Origin: Watersipora subatra
Taxonomy: Eukaryota; Bryozoa; Gymnolaemata; Cheilostomatida; Watersiporidae
NCBI RefSeq assembly: GCF_963576615.1
Contig: NC_088708.1
Location: 3,162,001-3,226,000, forward strand
Reading direction: 5' to 3'
DNA length: 64,000 bases
Shown here: positions 13,201 to 23,418 of the stretch, piece by piece
How positions within the stretch are numbered: position 1 is the first letter of the stretch
Layout: every line of letters begins with the position of its first letter
Made by a program: the position numbers and the translations under genes
Notes under the pieces: generated by a model
Seen by the model: the letters and a program-made list of their open reading frames with translations, nothing else
Databases searched by the model: none
What the model was told of the DNA's origin: nothing

Positions 13201-16200
13201 TATATAAGGGAGAGACTGAAGAGAAATACACTGTATATAAGGGAGAGACTGAAGAGAAATACACTGTATATAAGGGAGAGACTGAAGAGAAATACACTGT
13301 ATATAAGGGAGAGACTGAAGAGAAATACACTGTATATAAGGGAGAGACTGAAGAGAAATACACTGTATATAAGGGAGAGACTGAAGAGAAATACACTGTA
13401 TATAAGGAAGAGACTGAAGAGAAATACACTCTATATAAGGGAGAGACTGAAGAGAAATACACTGTATATAAGGGAGAGACTGAAGAGAAATACACTGTAT
13501 ATAAGGGAGAGACTGAAGAGAAATACACTGTATATAAGGGAGAGACTGAAGAGAAATACACTGTATATAAGGGAGAGACTGAAGAGAAATACACTGTATA
13601 TAAGGAGAGACTGAAGAGAAATACACTCTATATAAGGGAGAGACTGAAAAGAAATACACTGTATATAAGGGAGAGACTGAAGAGAAATACACTGTATATA
13701 AGGGAGAGACTGAAGAGAAATACACTGTATATAAGGGAGAGACTGAAGAGAAATACACTGTATATAAGGGAGAGACTGAAGAGAAATACACTCTATATAA
13801 GGGAGAGACTGAAGAGAAATACACTGTATATAAGAGAGAGACTGAAGAGAAATACACTGTATATAAGGGAGAGACTGAAAAGAAATACACTGTATATAAG
13901 GGAGAGACTGAAGAGAAATACACTGTATATAAGGGAGAGACTGAAAAGAAATACACTGTATATAAGGAAGAGACTGAAGAGAAATACACTGTATATAAGG
14001 GAGAGACTGAAGAGAAATACACTGTATATAAGGGAGAGACTGAAGAGAAATACACTCTATATAAGGGAGAGACTGAAGAGAAATACACTGTATATAAGAG
14101 AGAGACTGAAGAGAAATACACTGTATATAAGGGAGAGACTGAAAAGAAATACACTGTATATAAGGGAGAGACTGAAGAGAAATACACTGTATATAAGGGA
14201 GAGACTGAAAAGAAATACACTGTATATAAGGAAGAGACTGAAGAGAAATACACTGTATATAAGGGAGAGACTGAAGAGAAATACACTGTATATAAGGGAG
14301 AGACTGAAGAGAAATACACTGTATATAAGGGAGAGACTGAAGAGAAATACACTGTATATAAGGGAGAGACTGAAGAGAAATACACTGTATATAAGGGAGA
14401 GACTGAAGAGAAATACACTCTATATAAGGGAGAGACTGAAGAGAAATACACTGTATATAAGAGAGAGACTGAAGAGAAATACACTGTATATAAGGGAGAG
14501 ACTGAAAAGAAATACACTGTATATAAGGGAGAGACTGAAGAGAAATACACTGTATATAAGGGAGAGACTGAAAAGAAATACACTGTATATAAGGAAGAGA
14601 CTGAAGAGAAATACACTGTATATAAGGGAGAGACTGAAGAGAAATACACTGTATATAAGGGAGAGACTGAAGAGAAATACACTGTATATAAGGGAGAGAC
14701 TGAAGAGAAATACACTGTATATAAGGGAGAGACTGAAGAGAAATACACTGTATATAAGGGAGAGACTGAAGAGAAATACACTGTATATAAGGGAGAGACT
14801 GAAGAGAAATACACTGTATATAAGGGAGAGACTGAAGAGAAATACACTGTATATAAGGGAGAGACTGAAGAGAAATACACTGTATATAAGGAAGAGACTG
14901 AAGAGACATACACTGTATATAAGAGAGAGACTGAAGAGACATACACTGTATATAAGGGAGAGACTAAAGACCTGTTGATCACGCAATAAGTACAGATAAT
15001 ATTGTAAAGAAGAAACAGTATTCTTACCAGAAATGACCTGTAATTCATCAACAGTGTCATACCATGTCAGAAGCTATAAACTCTTATTCAATATATATTG
15101 TTAACTAATACACAATATATTGCATGCTGTACATAAGAAAATACAAAAACTTACCCCAAATCTTCACCTTGCTCCATATTTAGCATTGTCAGCCATTGTA
15201 TTCTGAAGAACGGCATAAGCCACTCTGAAACATAATATGTTGGTAGTAGGTTAGTACATAGACTAGACTACTCCAGCACTATTCACATGTAATTGTAATA
15301 GTGATGCAATCTAAAAGGCAGGATGAGCCGACTGTATTTATTCACGACAATAAAACAATTTTAGCTATTTGCCTGTCCACGATTACCTCTAGGAACTATT
15401 CTGTCCTTGAACAAGAGGTTCGTTGAGGAGAGATCAATGATAATATGCTGAAATCGAAGCTCTGCAAACACCTTCTTATAAATCTTTCCCAAGCAGGTCT
15501 CCAGAAATGAGCCGTGACTGCCAGTCCCAAATTCTAAAAGAATACCAGCAACCATAATCCCCAGGATAACCTTGTACTTTACCACTTTCATCACGTACTG
15601 AATGATCTGGCCAATGAGTACATAAGTCTAAGCCAATTGAGTCGGGATGGCTCAGGTCCCCCTTCAGTGATGCAGAAACTATCCAGCCATAGGTCACAAA
15701 CCGATGCTAGTTAAATCCTATGTCCAACACAACTATGGTTTAACATTAATATTTGGCAGTTCACACAAATATTCTTAATTGAATATTTGTTTTTAACTTT
15801 AGTAAATTCAAATAAAATATATCTGGTTGCAACTGGAGGAATGAAGGTACGACAAATGACTCTTATAGCAGGTCTCGAGTATTAAAACAAGAGCGATGCA
15901 AACATTCAAGTGATAGATATCAAGGATGAGACATTGTAATAGCATGATATAGGGAGCTTGCTGAGTGTCAGGCTTATCATAGATAATAGAAATGACAAAA
16001 AAGAATCACACACCTTGTGATGTTAAATCTTTAAAATGTATTTCAGCTTGTTTGGTGATACCAGACTTGTAGCTGCCAGTCCACCAGGGCATCACTTGTA
16101 TGAAGAGCCACTGAAACCAACAGCTAAGGTGAAGGCTTCCTTGACATATTTATCATAGTTTATAGGTCATAGCTTTAGATCGGCTTGACCAGACAATGCT

Positions 16201-19200
16201 CTTGTTAAAGCCGGATGTTCATACCGGCTGCGAAACCTCCGCAGCAATTTTGCGCAGCAAGTGCTGCAAGTTGTTTTGTGAATCTTTGTCAGTGTTGAAC
16301 AGTTTTCAACTTTTGCACTGACCATGGGCATCTGTCAGTAGCACTCAGGACATGTGGCCTACATGGGAGCCCATGCCTCAGGTGTTATCGGCAGCTATCA
16401 GTAACGCACTAAGCGTGGGTGGCCTACATGGGTATCTATGCTCTGAGTGTCGTTGGCAGTTACTAATATCCCACGAAACGTAAGGTACCTCTCTTGGAAC
16501 CAGGCAATGCTGTTAATAGCCTGTTGATTTCAGTTAACAGCTATAAAACTGCGATGCTTTTTAGCACCTCTAATGATTAAATTGTAATCTCAAGAATATT
16601 TCATAAACAGGTCATCAAATCAGGTCTTATTGCACAATTGGCAGAAAGCAAAGAACTAACTTCACTACTAATGTATCAGTTTGTTAATAATATGACGCCC
16701 AAAAGCATACCCTCTTAAGCAAATTGTACACATCCATCTCCACCTGCATCACAAACAGGTTTGGTGACTTGATGAGGTCCTGCATGAGAGTTGACCTACA
16801 ACCAAATTGAATGACAAACCCAATGAAGTTATGCAAGAGTGTAGAGCTGCAACAAAAAAGAAGAGCGAATAGGAAGGGAAAAGGATGAGTCAGCAGGCCC
16901 CAAAGCTGACGGCTAAACTTACTTGATATCCTTGAGAAGGTCTTTAGACTGTTTGGCCATGATATTGTTCTCAAGCCACTCAAAGCAGGCATCCTTTACA
17001 GCTCCGAGCCCGTACAAGAGAGAGCAGTCATAGTAGCCGCACACGGTCTTAGACCTGCGAGCATATGGCTTTATAGCAAACTACTGCACTTGATACAATC
17101 AATGCTACTTGTAAACAACCATGATAAAAAAGTGGTATATAATCTGGTTAACAGAGAAGAATGCTAGGGTAAGAGTTTTTTTGCATGCAGCAAATGGAAC
17201 TCACGAAATGGTTTCTCGCATAATGGCAGCACACTGCTGCATGAGACCGTCAAGCTGAAGGAGACAGGCAGCAGCGACAACAGGCACTACTTGTATCGGC
17301 TCGATGGTCAGATCATCTCTGTACAGGCAGCCAAACGCAACGGCCAGCGCTACAAAATGTTAATGAACAACTCTATTAAGAACTTTATCTAAAATTTACT
17401 TGTCAAAATTCTTAAAGGTTGACTTGCAACAGAATTCACTTTAGAGTTATTTGGTATCAAAAGATTCACCATGTCTTACTCTGTTATGTTGTTAGTGCCA
17501 CATATGTGGAAATGTGATTACAAGCTCTTAAAAGCTCAAAAACGAAAAGCCGCCGTAGATTGGAATCTCTTTATTTCTCTGACGTAGTCATGAAATTTGG
17601 TTATCGTCTTGTCACGTGATGTTCTCCCGTGAATTGAAAGGGCAATAAAAAGCTCAATATAAAACTTATCGTAGCACTAGTTTATGACAAACACTTCGGG
17701 TCTCATCCCGAAGTGGTTTAACCCCGTATCAAATATAGATGCTCGCTACTTTACAGTTTTGTTTCGGTTTGGTCTAGTCGCCAAGTCGTAATCTGATCAT
17801 GTGACCCAATACTTCGCAAATAATTTCTGCAGCACTTTTCGATTATCACATGTGACCAACAGACTCGTCATGATTATCAGACAATGATATGTACTCCTTC
17901 AAGCTAAGGCTAAAAAATTAAACGAGTTTTTACGGTAAGTTATAAGATATATCACTGCTAAAAGTGACAGCATTAAAATGACAATAAAACAGACGCGTAA
18001 AAACAATAGACATGGTTTTATTGAATGCGTGAAGTATATTTGTGAAACATTTCGACGAATGAGGTTGCATAAAAGTGTAAACAGAAACCATCTAACACAG
18101 CTACGTCACAATTGAGCCATTTTGGAAAGAGAATCCAAACTACGGCGGTCTCGTGTGGCTGCGATTAACTGTTCGTTTTTGAGCTTTTAAGAGCTTGTAA
18201 TCACATTCCCACATATTTTGCACCTACAACACAACAGAGTAAGACATGGTGAATGTTTTCATATCAAATAACTGAAATGTGAATTTTGTTGCAAGTCAAC
18301 CATTAACTGTAAGAACGAGGGCAGCATTTTATACCTGTCTACTTTTTAATCCTTAACCACCAATAAATTGCTCACCAAATGTTATGTGACAGTTGGCAAA
18401 AAGAAGGTAGGTTGGAGCAGAACTTTATGCTATCACGATTATGACACCTACTCACACTCTCCCACCTACCCTAAAGATTAAATAAGCTACCAGAAGAGCC
18501 ATTATCTTGGTACGGGTTGTCTCTGGGATCTTTGCTGCATGTGCCAGTACAAAATGGGAGATGAAGCGCAATTACCTAATAGGGCAACTTACCATCTGCA
18601 TCAATATTTCTGTCAGGAATATCAAGAGTAATAGCAGTTGCCTTCGACTCCTTCCACGTCCCTCGAAACATGCTCTCAAAGTATCCACACTACCAATTTA
18701 TATCAAGATACTTAACTAAAGATTATTCACCAACAATTTACTAAGAAAAAAAGTTCAATAAGACAGAGTAGTGAGTAGTAAGTAGATAGTAGTATTCTAT
18801 AAGTAGGTATAACTAGCTGTGCCTCCCAGCGTTGCCCAGGTATTAAAAATCAGCTTATAATAAGTGAGAAGTGACGAGAGTTGCCTACCACTCGCTATTA
18901 GCCTGGCACATTGTCAACGGAAAACGGTATTAAAAATCAGCTTATAAACAATGAGAAGTGATGAGAGTTGCCTCCCACTTGCTATTAGCCTGGCACATTG
19001 CCAATGGAAAATAGTATTACAAAACAACTTATAAACAATGAAAAGTAATGAAAATTGCCCGCCACTTGCTATTATCTGGCACATTGCCAATGGAAAATTC
19101 CGGTAACTATAGTAAGCTATAATTATAGTACCAATCATATAATAGAGGCATCAATTGGTTTCCTGCATTCAAGTTTCAGTGTTTCTTATGAGCTGAAAAC

Positions 19201-20125
19201 TTTTTGTGAAAATAATCGTTAAAGAAACAAAATGACAAACTCAAAAGTTGAAAAAACAATCACATTCTAGGCAGCAGTGCATGAAAAATGAGGCAGCCTA
19301 ATGTATCACAAATGTTTTAACTCTAAAGCAAGTATTGTTTACATAAAGAAAACATCATACCCGGTTCTATTCCCAAACCATCTCATTAATTAGTCTTTTA
19401 ATGTCACCTCCTCTGTGAAACATTACTATAAAATCGCTTCAGGTAACTTTTTAGATTCCAAGCTAACAATATACTCATATTTCAATTAGCCAGCAGAATG
19501 ATTTGAAAATTACATTTAAGCCTAAACTGTAATATGCCAAAGTATAAAGTGAAAATAGTTAAAGAAATGAAATGGAACTCTATAGGCAGGATGCATACCT
19601 GCTTCAAGTATAGCTTATGCAACTTCCACTCGCGGTTAAGAGCTGAGATAGTGACATCACTGTTCTCTCCGTCAATAAACAAGACCTGATAGATGTAGTC
19701 AGTAGTAGACCTGAGCTTCTTCCTACGTACAGTCACAAGCAGTGCAAAAGGTACCACCAAGATATGAAGCGCTAACGAGCAATAAAATATCCAAATACTA
19801 TCTGCTCGAGGTTGCTTTACCTGCAATGTCATGTTATAGGACTGAGAGGAATGCTGCTAGGCAGCAAGTCTAATGACCTGAAAGGCAGTCCCAATACGTA
19901 TATGAAAAGTAATGATAAATTTTATTAGCTACATAAAAATAACTAAAATATCATAATTTGAATGCTTTACTTTTTAGGTGTGTGTAGTAGGGCATTTTCT
20001 GCATTTATTAACTCTTCATTCTCATGGCTTCTTTTCCTGCCTCCCTCTGACCTTGTTGGTGCAGAACTCCCTAAATCATCTTTTGTATCCCTTTGTCTCC
20101 AAATAGCGCTCACATATGATCCCAT
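4296..20125 (-). CDS. gmcl1: Germ cell-less (GMCL1-like), BTB-BACK CUL3 adaptor; 13 exons, complete
   Basis: Exons in order: 20125-19971, 19722-19599, 18689-18593, 17349-17205, 17054-16923, 16795-16711, 16110-16014, 15533-15387, 15224-15155, 11534-11453, 8457-8396, 7329-7164, 4613-4296. They sum to 1680 nt, 559 residues (human about 515). All junctions are GT-AG with matching phase. GMCL1 is a nuclear-envelope BTB protein; the fly orthologue is a CUL3 adaptor that removes Torso in germ cell formation. Seen: MGSYVS (myristoylation pattern, as in human MGS...), basic PKKKKL, BTB core GENSDVTISAL and ACLLQLDGLMQQC, BACK segment SPNLFVMQVEMDVYNLLKR, and the family C-terminal domain WRWIGFNYGIDL ... 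LNILYYTP. A Ser/Thr-rich tail of roughly 80 residues follows the conserved part. A second ATG lies directly upstream (20126-20128); I chose the MGS start by family. Introns 9, 11 and 12 are filled with minisatellites. Exon 10 is supported by content (LRCARILHRDVE matches the family) as well as phase. Confidence 0.93.
4625..4975. repeat. 32-bp minisatellite beside GMCL1 exon 13 (about 11 copies)
   Basis: The unit contains CACTAGCTAACCAACAGAG and repeats every 32 bp with point variation. The array ends about 15 nt upstream of the exon 13 acceptor (exon starts at 4613), filling the end of intron 12. In sense orientation each unit has a weak GGTTAG acceptor-like site. Confidence 0.9.
4976..5342. 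other. GMCL1 intron 12, non-repetitive spacer
   Basis: Sits between two minisatellites. It holds a run of eight or more G near 5036 and a short tandem AGGAAGCAAGCTCATCTC repeat near 5160-5190. No exon is needed here because exons 12 and 13 join in phase 0. Confidence 0.5.
5343..7080. repeat. 22-bp minisatellite in GMCL1 intron 12 (about 78 copies)
   Basis: The consensus is CTCCTTCATACCAATAACAC plus AG, with frequent variants (AGCAC for AACAC, ATTCC for ATACC, CTGC for CAGC). It spans 1.7 kb. Variant units recur in runs, suggesting duplication of multi-unit blocks. The sense strand offers GGTATG, a weak donor-like hexamer, in most units. Confidence 0.95.
7510..8265. repeat. 44-bp minisatellite in GMCL1 intron 11 (about 17 copies)
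   Basis: The unit includes TGTACACATCTACCTGGTAC and ACTCAGCTACAAGTCTG. It lies between exon 11 (8396) and exon 12 (7329) without touching either. The 44-bp period is not a multiple of three, so all forward frames open in rotation; the long open frames here are artefacts. In sense orientation each unit shows TTGTAG followed 16 nt later by CCAGGTAGAT, i.e. an acceptor-like then donor-like pair. Confidence 0.95.
8884..8945. repeat. 11-bp tandem repeat (about 5 copies)
   Basis: TGCATGGTGCC and close variants repeat head to tail inside GMCL1 intron 10. Confidence 0.85.
9972..10106. mobile_element. 135-bp foldback element in GMCL1 intron 10
   Basis: Begins TTTAGCCTGTCTTGACAAAC and ends with the inverted copy GTTTGACAAGACAGGCTAAA; pairing continues inward through GTTGTTTTTG and the GC-rich centre. 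It is a near-complete palindrome typical of a MITE. A partial second copy of the end (GACAGGCT) follows at once. No coding content. Confidence 0.7.
10565..11375. mobile_element. 0.8-kb terminal-inverted-repeat element, GMCL1 intron 10
   Basis: Left end ATCAATGATATAAAAC is mirrored by GTTTTATATCATTGAT at the right; further in, ATCATATGGGCGGGGTTTAA is mirrored by TTAAACCCCGCCCATATGAT. Inverted repeats extend about 75 bp. No transposase is visible; a target duplication was not resolved. Confidence 0.7.
11536..14985. repeat. 33-bp minisatellite, about 104 copies, filling GMCL1 intron 9
   Basis: The plus-strand unit is GAGAGACTGAAGAGAAATAC followed by ACTGTATATAAGG. The array abuts exon 10 (start 11534): the real acceptor GTATTTCTTTAG is a variant of the repeat's TGTATTTCTCTTCAG, so nearly every unit carries an acceptor-like sequence in sense. 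Marked variants (CTCTATA, AAGAGAG, GAAAAG) occur as an ordered trio near 11746, 12108, 12836, 13790, 14055 and 14418, i.e. 11, 22, 29, 8 and 11 units apart, indicating block duplication. A one-base deletion near 13602 shifts frame. Because 33 is a multiple of three the array is open on both strands; I do not regard these frames as genes. Confidence 0.97.
17412..18306. mobile_element. TTAA-flanked inverted-repeat element, copy A (0.9 kb)
   Basis: Starts TTAAAGGTTGACTTGCAAC and ends GCAAGTCAACCATTAA. Long inverted arms include GATTCACCATGTCTTACTCT and GAGCTTTTAAGAGCTTGTAA. The interior has ACGTGATGTTCTC and TAGCACTAGTTTATGACAAA. Three more copies lie at 28061, 34718 and 38749. No coding content, so non-autonomous. 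It lies in GMCL1 intron 3. Confidence 0.8.
18809..19130 (+). repeat. Dispersed repeat family R, truncated copy with three internal tandem units
   Basis: Opens with ACTAGCTGTGCCTCCCAGCG then TTGCCCAGGTATTAAAAATC, the 5' signature shared with 51990, 53269, 54434 and 61329. A unit of roughly 100 bp ending in GCCTGGCACATTGCCAATGG is repeated about three times. It sits in GMCL1 intron 2. Confidence 0.65.
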
Positions 20126-20128
20126 CAT

Positions 20129-20739
20129 GAAGCTAACTCAGTGAACAGGGAAAGCCGATCAAATCTGTTTCCATATCCATTTTTGATCTTACATATCTGC
20201 TTGTATGCTGAATGAAATAAAAAAAGTGCGATAACGCTAGCTTGTGATAAAATCGCGCTTTTTTCAAGTTCATTTTTCTCGGCGTTCAGCCTATTAAACA
20301 CCCGGTAACAAGCTACATTCAATGTTAAATAGCTTATCGACCTTTCAGAAAGGACTGAAATTAATTTGAAGGCTGAATTTAGAGAATAATGGGTTTTAAG
20401 ACACCCATCTCTATAATTCTAGATCGGACTAAACGTCCTCAACTTTCGTCCCTAAAAAGCTAGGCTACGTCACATATTTATGGGTGGGGCTTGTTGTGTC
20501 GATTGCGACACCGATATTAAATCGCCGTAAAAAAGCCTTCAAAAACAAAAATGACTTGAAAAGTTAGTTGACCAATCTTTATTTTGAGTACAAAATCGGA
20601 ATTAGCGTGTCTGATTTACCTACGAAAAAACAATGCAAGCTGTTCGTGGCAGCAATGCTTAAGTGTTGTAGCATGAAAATGTCTTTTCGAAATAACTCAG
20701 CCTAAAAACTCAAATTTTGGTAAATAACCAGAGCCCATG
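20129..20739. other. Upstream region of GMCL1
   Basis: No second gene seen. This is the only sequence between the GMCL1 start and the piggyBac insertion, so the proximal promoter should lie here, but I recognise no box with confidence. Confidence 0.4.
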
Positions 20740-23418
20740 TTAACCCTTTTGCAGGTAAGTTTTTGAGCCTATTTTTGATAAGCTGGGTGAATTAATAAAA
20801 AAAAATGACAATTTTGAAATTTTATTGAAATAATATTTTTTGCTACACTATGGTTGTAATGATAGGTTTGTATCATATAACAAGGCATTTTACAAACAGT
20901 TTTACACCCTTTATGCCTGTTTGAGCTATTTAAACTACCCTTACACATGTAAATTAAAAAAAAATTGAAAAATTTGATTGTTGTTGCGATAATGTTATAT
21001 TGTTGAATAAAACATATTCTGTATTTATATTACAAATAAAGCATTTTACAAGTAGAACCACACTTTGTAATACATATTAGCCACTGTTTAGACTTAGTCC
21101 ATAGCACATATCCATAGTCCATACAGTCTATTTGTGGTCTATAGTCCATACTGTCTATTTGTGGTAAGAGTTGAAGCAAGCACCTTTGCACAATCTGACT
21201 CCACAATCTTGGCACCAACTACCAATTATAGAACCTTTGTAACCTTGGCCTCTTGGTTTAGCACATACAGTACATTTTTTTCTATTACCATCTGGAATGA
21301 CTTCAAAGAAATGCCTGGCAGTTTTCCTTGCAGCTGGAGAGCAGCTAGGGCGTCCTACATGTTCTCTAGGCTCACGGTAATCTCCAATCAACCCTTCGAC
21401 TAACTGAATAAGAAAGCGGTGATGGTCCATCTTCTTTCCTACAATGTTGGAATTAGCCGTGTAGCAGATATAAGCATTGGTAGCAGTTCTGTCAACGAGG
21501 TGTAGGACTACTTTTTTGCCCAGCTTTACTATGCGAAACTCCCCAGAATATTGATCTGTCATCTGATCAGATTGATCTACGCCCTCCATTTCAGAATTGT
21601 AGTCTACTACTACCTGTGGAACATCTGGTTGCATTGTATACCTCTTTCTCTACCATGTTTGCTGTTGAGCAAGTGGACAACAATCTGACCTGCTTTCTGT
21701 CCACCCAAGTGACTGCAAGAAGATTGCCTTTTCTACTAGCCAATATCTCTCCTTTGTTCTTCATTTTCACTTTCATCTCGTTGGGAAGTTTCACACGGCC
21801 TGCTCTTACAGTTCCTGTGACGTATGTGCCATTGGTCAGAAACTTCTCACAAAGGTCTACACTTGTGCAGTAGTTATCTACTATGAGATGGTCGTTATTG
21901 CTCATATGAGGCTCCATGAGTGCTTCACATACAGAAAATGGCTGACCAGAGACACCTTTTGTCATTCCCCTGGTATGATACATAGTCTGTGAACAGTAGC
22001 CGGTTACAGAGTCACACAAGTTGTATTCCTTCGGCCCCCATTGATGGTGTTTCTTGATGCGTATGTAATTCACCAAAGGATGCCTCCCCTTAAAACCTAC
22101 TATAGATTCGTCGATTGAGAGAACGTGCCCCAGATTAAACTCTTTTTGCCAAGCTTTGTTTAGATGCTCTAGTACTGGTCTGAACTTGTAGAGCTGATCA
22201 TATTCCGGTGTTCCTTTCTCTGGCTCTTGGTCACTGTCACTGACATGAAAGAAACGCAAGATCAGTTTGAAAGTATCCTGTGTAAATGTTTCTTTGAATG
22301 GTGGGGCATTCTGACTTCAGTTGGTGCTGTCCCAGTAGGATTCAATAGTCTTCTTTCTATTTATACCCATGTTCAAGATAGTGCCAATGAATGCTTTCAT
22401 TTGTTCTACTGTTACATCTTTCCGCTTGTCTACCTTGGAGTGCTGCTTGAGAACCTGGTTTTTTCTTGTATAGTACTCTTTATACTTGTTGGTTTCAATG
22501 AGTAGATGTTTCCACAAAGAAACACCCCCCTGCTCAGTTGGAGCAAAAAATCTCTCAAAGTAATCCACTGCAGTTGACTTTGGTGGAGCAAATACTGGCC
22601 CAATGGGACTGGTAAAATCATTGACATTGGGGCATTTGTCATTGCTAAGGTTTCTAATTACAGTCCACACCCCATCATTATTGATTGCATCTCCTCCACC
22701 ATCCCTTGGCCCAACAACAGAAGCATCGTCATCACTAAACTCATCACTTATATCAAAGTCCATTAGATTGACATAAGAAAAATTTGAGTCATTGTCTGAG
22801 TCATCAGCTATAGAATCTGCCAAAACAAACTGGGCCCTTTCGAGTTGATCTAGCAGGTCGTTGGGAAGACGAAGCCATGATTATAAAATGTTTTTTTTGT
22901 GTTCACAAAAATCAATGCTTGGATCTTACTAAGTAAAAAAGGCACATAGAAAGGGCATCGACAACGATTGCCCAAAACAAGTTGAAATACAAATATACAT
23001 GTCTAAAATGTAGTTATTCAAGTTCACACATATGTTCTTTTACATTAGAAAGTATTTAATTGGATAGAAAAACGAATAAAGACCAATAGCAAGTTCTTTT
23101 GTTCACATAAAAGCATAAAAATCAATTCGGGGAAAAAGGCTTAGTATCTTACTGAGTAAAAAAAATATAGAAAGGGCGTTTGATAACAATCGCCCAAAAC
23201 AAGTTGAAATAAAAAGATACATGTCTAAAATGTAGTTATTCAAATCCTCACATGTGTTCTTTTACTTTAGAAAGTATTTAATTGAATAGAAAAATGAACA
23301 CAGACCAATAGTAAGTTTTAATACATAATGCGTACGATAGCGACATTAATGTCGCACTACCCACTAGAATCACTATCGCAAAACGACATTAATGTCGTAT
23401 CACCTGCAAAAGGGTTAA
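20740..23418 (-). mobile_element. piggyBac DNA transposon, complete ends
   Basis: Both ends are TTAA (20740-20743 and 23415-23418), the piggyBac target. Directly inside, CCCTTTTGCAGGT (20744-20756) is perfectly inverted at 23402-23414. The transposase is on the minus strand. Two perfect 16-bp palindromes (GCGACATTAATGTCGC, 23340-23355; ACGACATTAATGTCGT, 23383-23398) lie just inside the right end, probably subterminal transposase-binding repeats. It sits about 0.6 kb upstream of the GMCL1 start, between the divergent GMCL1 and KCTD genes. Confidence 0.93.
21155..22823 (-). pseudogene. piggyBac transposase, disrupted
   Basis: Cut-and-paste transposase of the DDD type. The acidic N-terminal part (DSDNDS, DEFSDDD) leads to a catalytic core with the first Asp in SIDESIVGFKGR, the second in VDNYCTS and the third in YNSEMEGVDQSDQ. 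The C-terminus is a cysteine-rich zinc-binding segment (CTVCAKPRG, WCQDCGVRLCKG). Two lesions: an in-frame TGA at 22317-22319 just after ESYWDSTN, with homology resuming in the same frame at LILRFFHV; and a one-base frameshift near 21640 between VEKEVYN and QPDVPQVVVDYN. The N-terminal start is unclear; the frame is open further upstream but lacks an ATG. Inactive as written, unless the lesions are assembly errors. Confidence 0.92.

Noticed and set aside
11496-14978. Open frames of over 1100 codons on both strands encoding EKYTVYKGETE-type or VYFSSVSPLYT-type repeats
   Set aside because: They are a by-product of a 33-bp repeat without stops; the region is GMCL1 intron 9, flanked by exons that splice together in phase.
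15012-15060. Candidate GMCL1 exon with good donor CTG|GTAAGA
   Set aside because: From the only nearby acceptor the required phase meets TGA at once, and its content does not match the family; 11453-11534 fits both phase and sequence.
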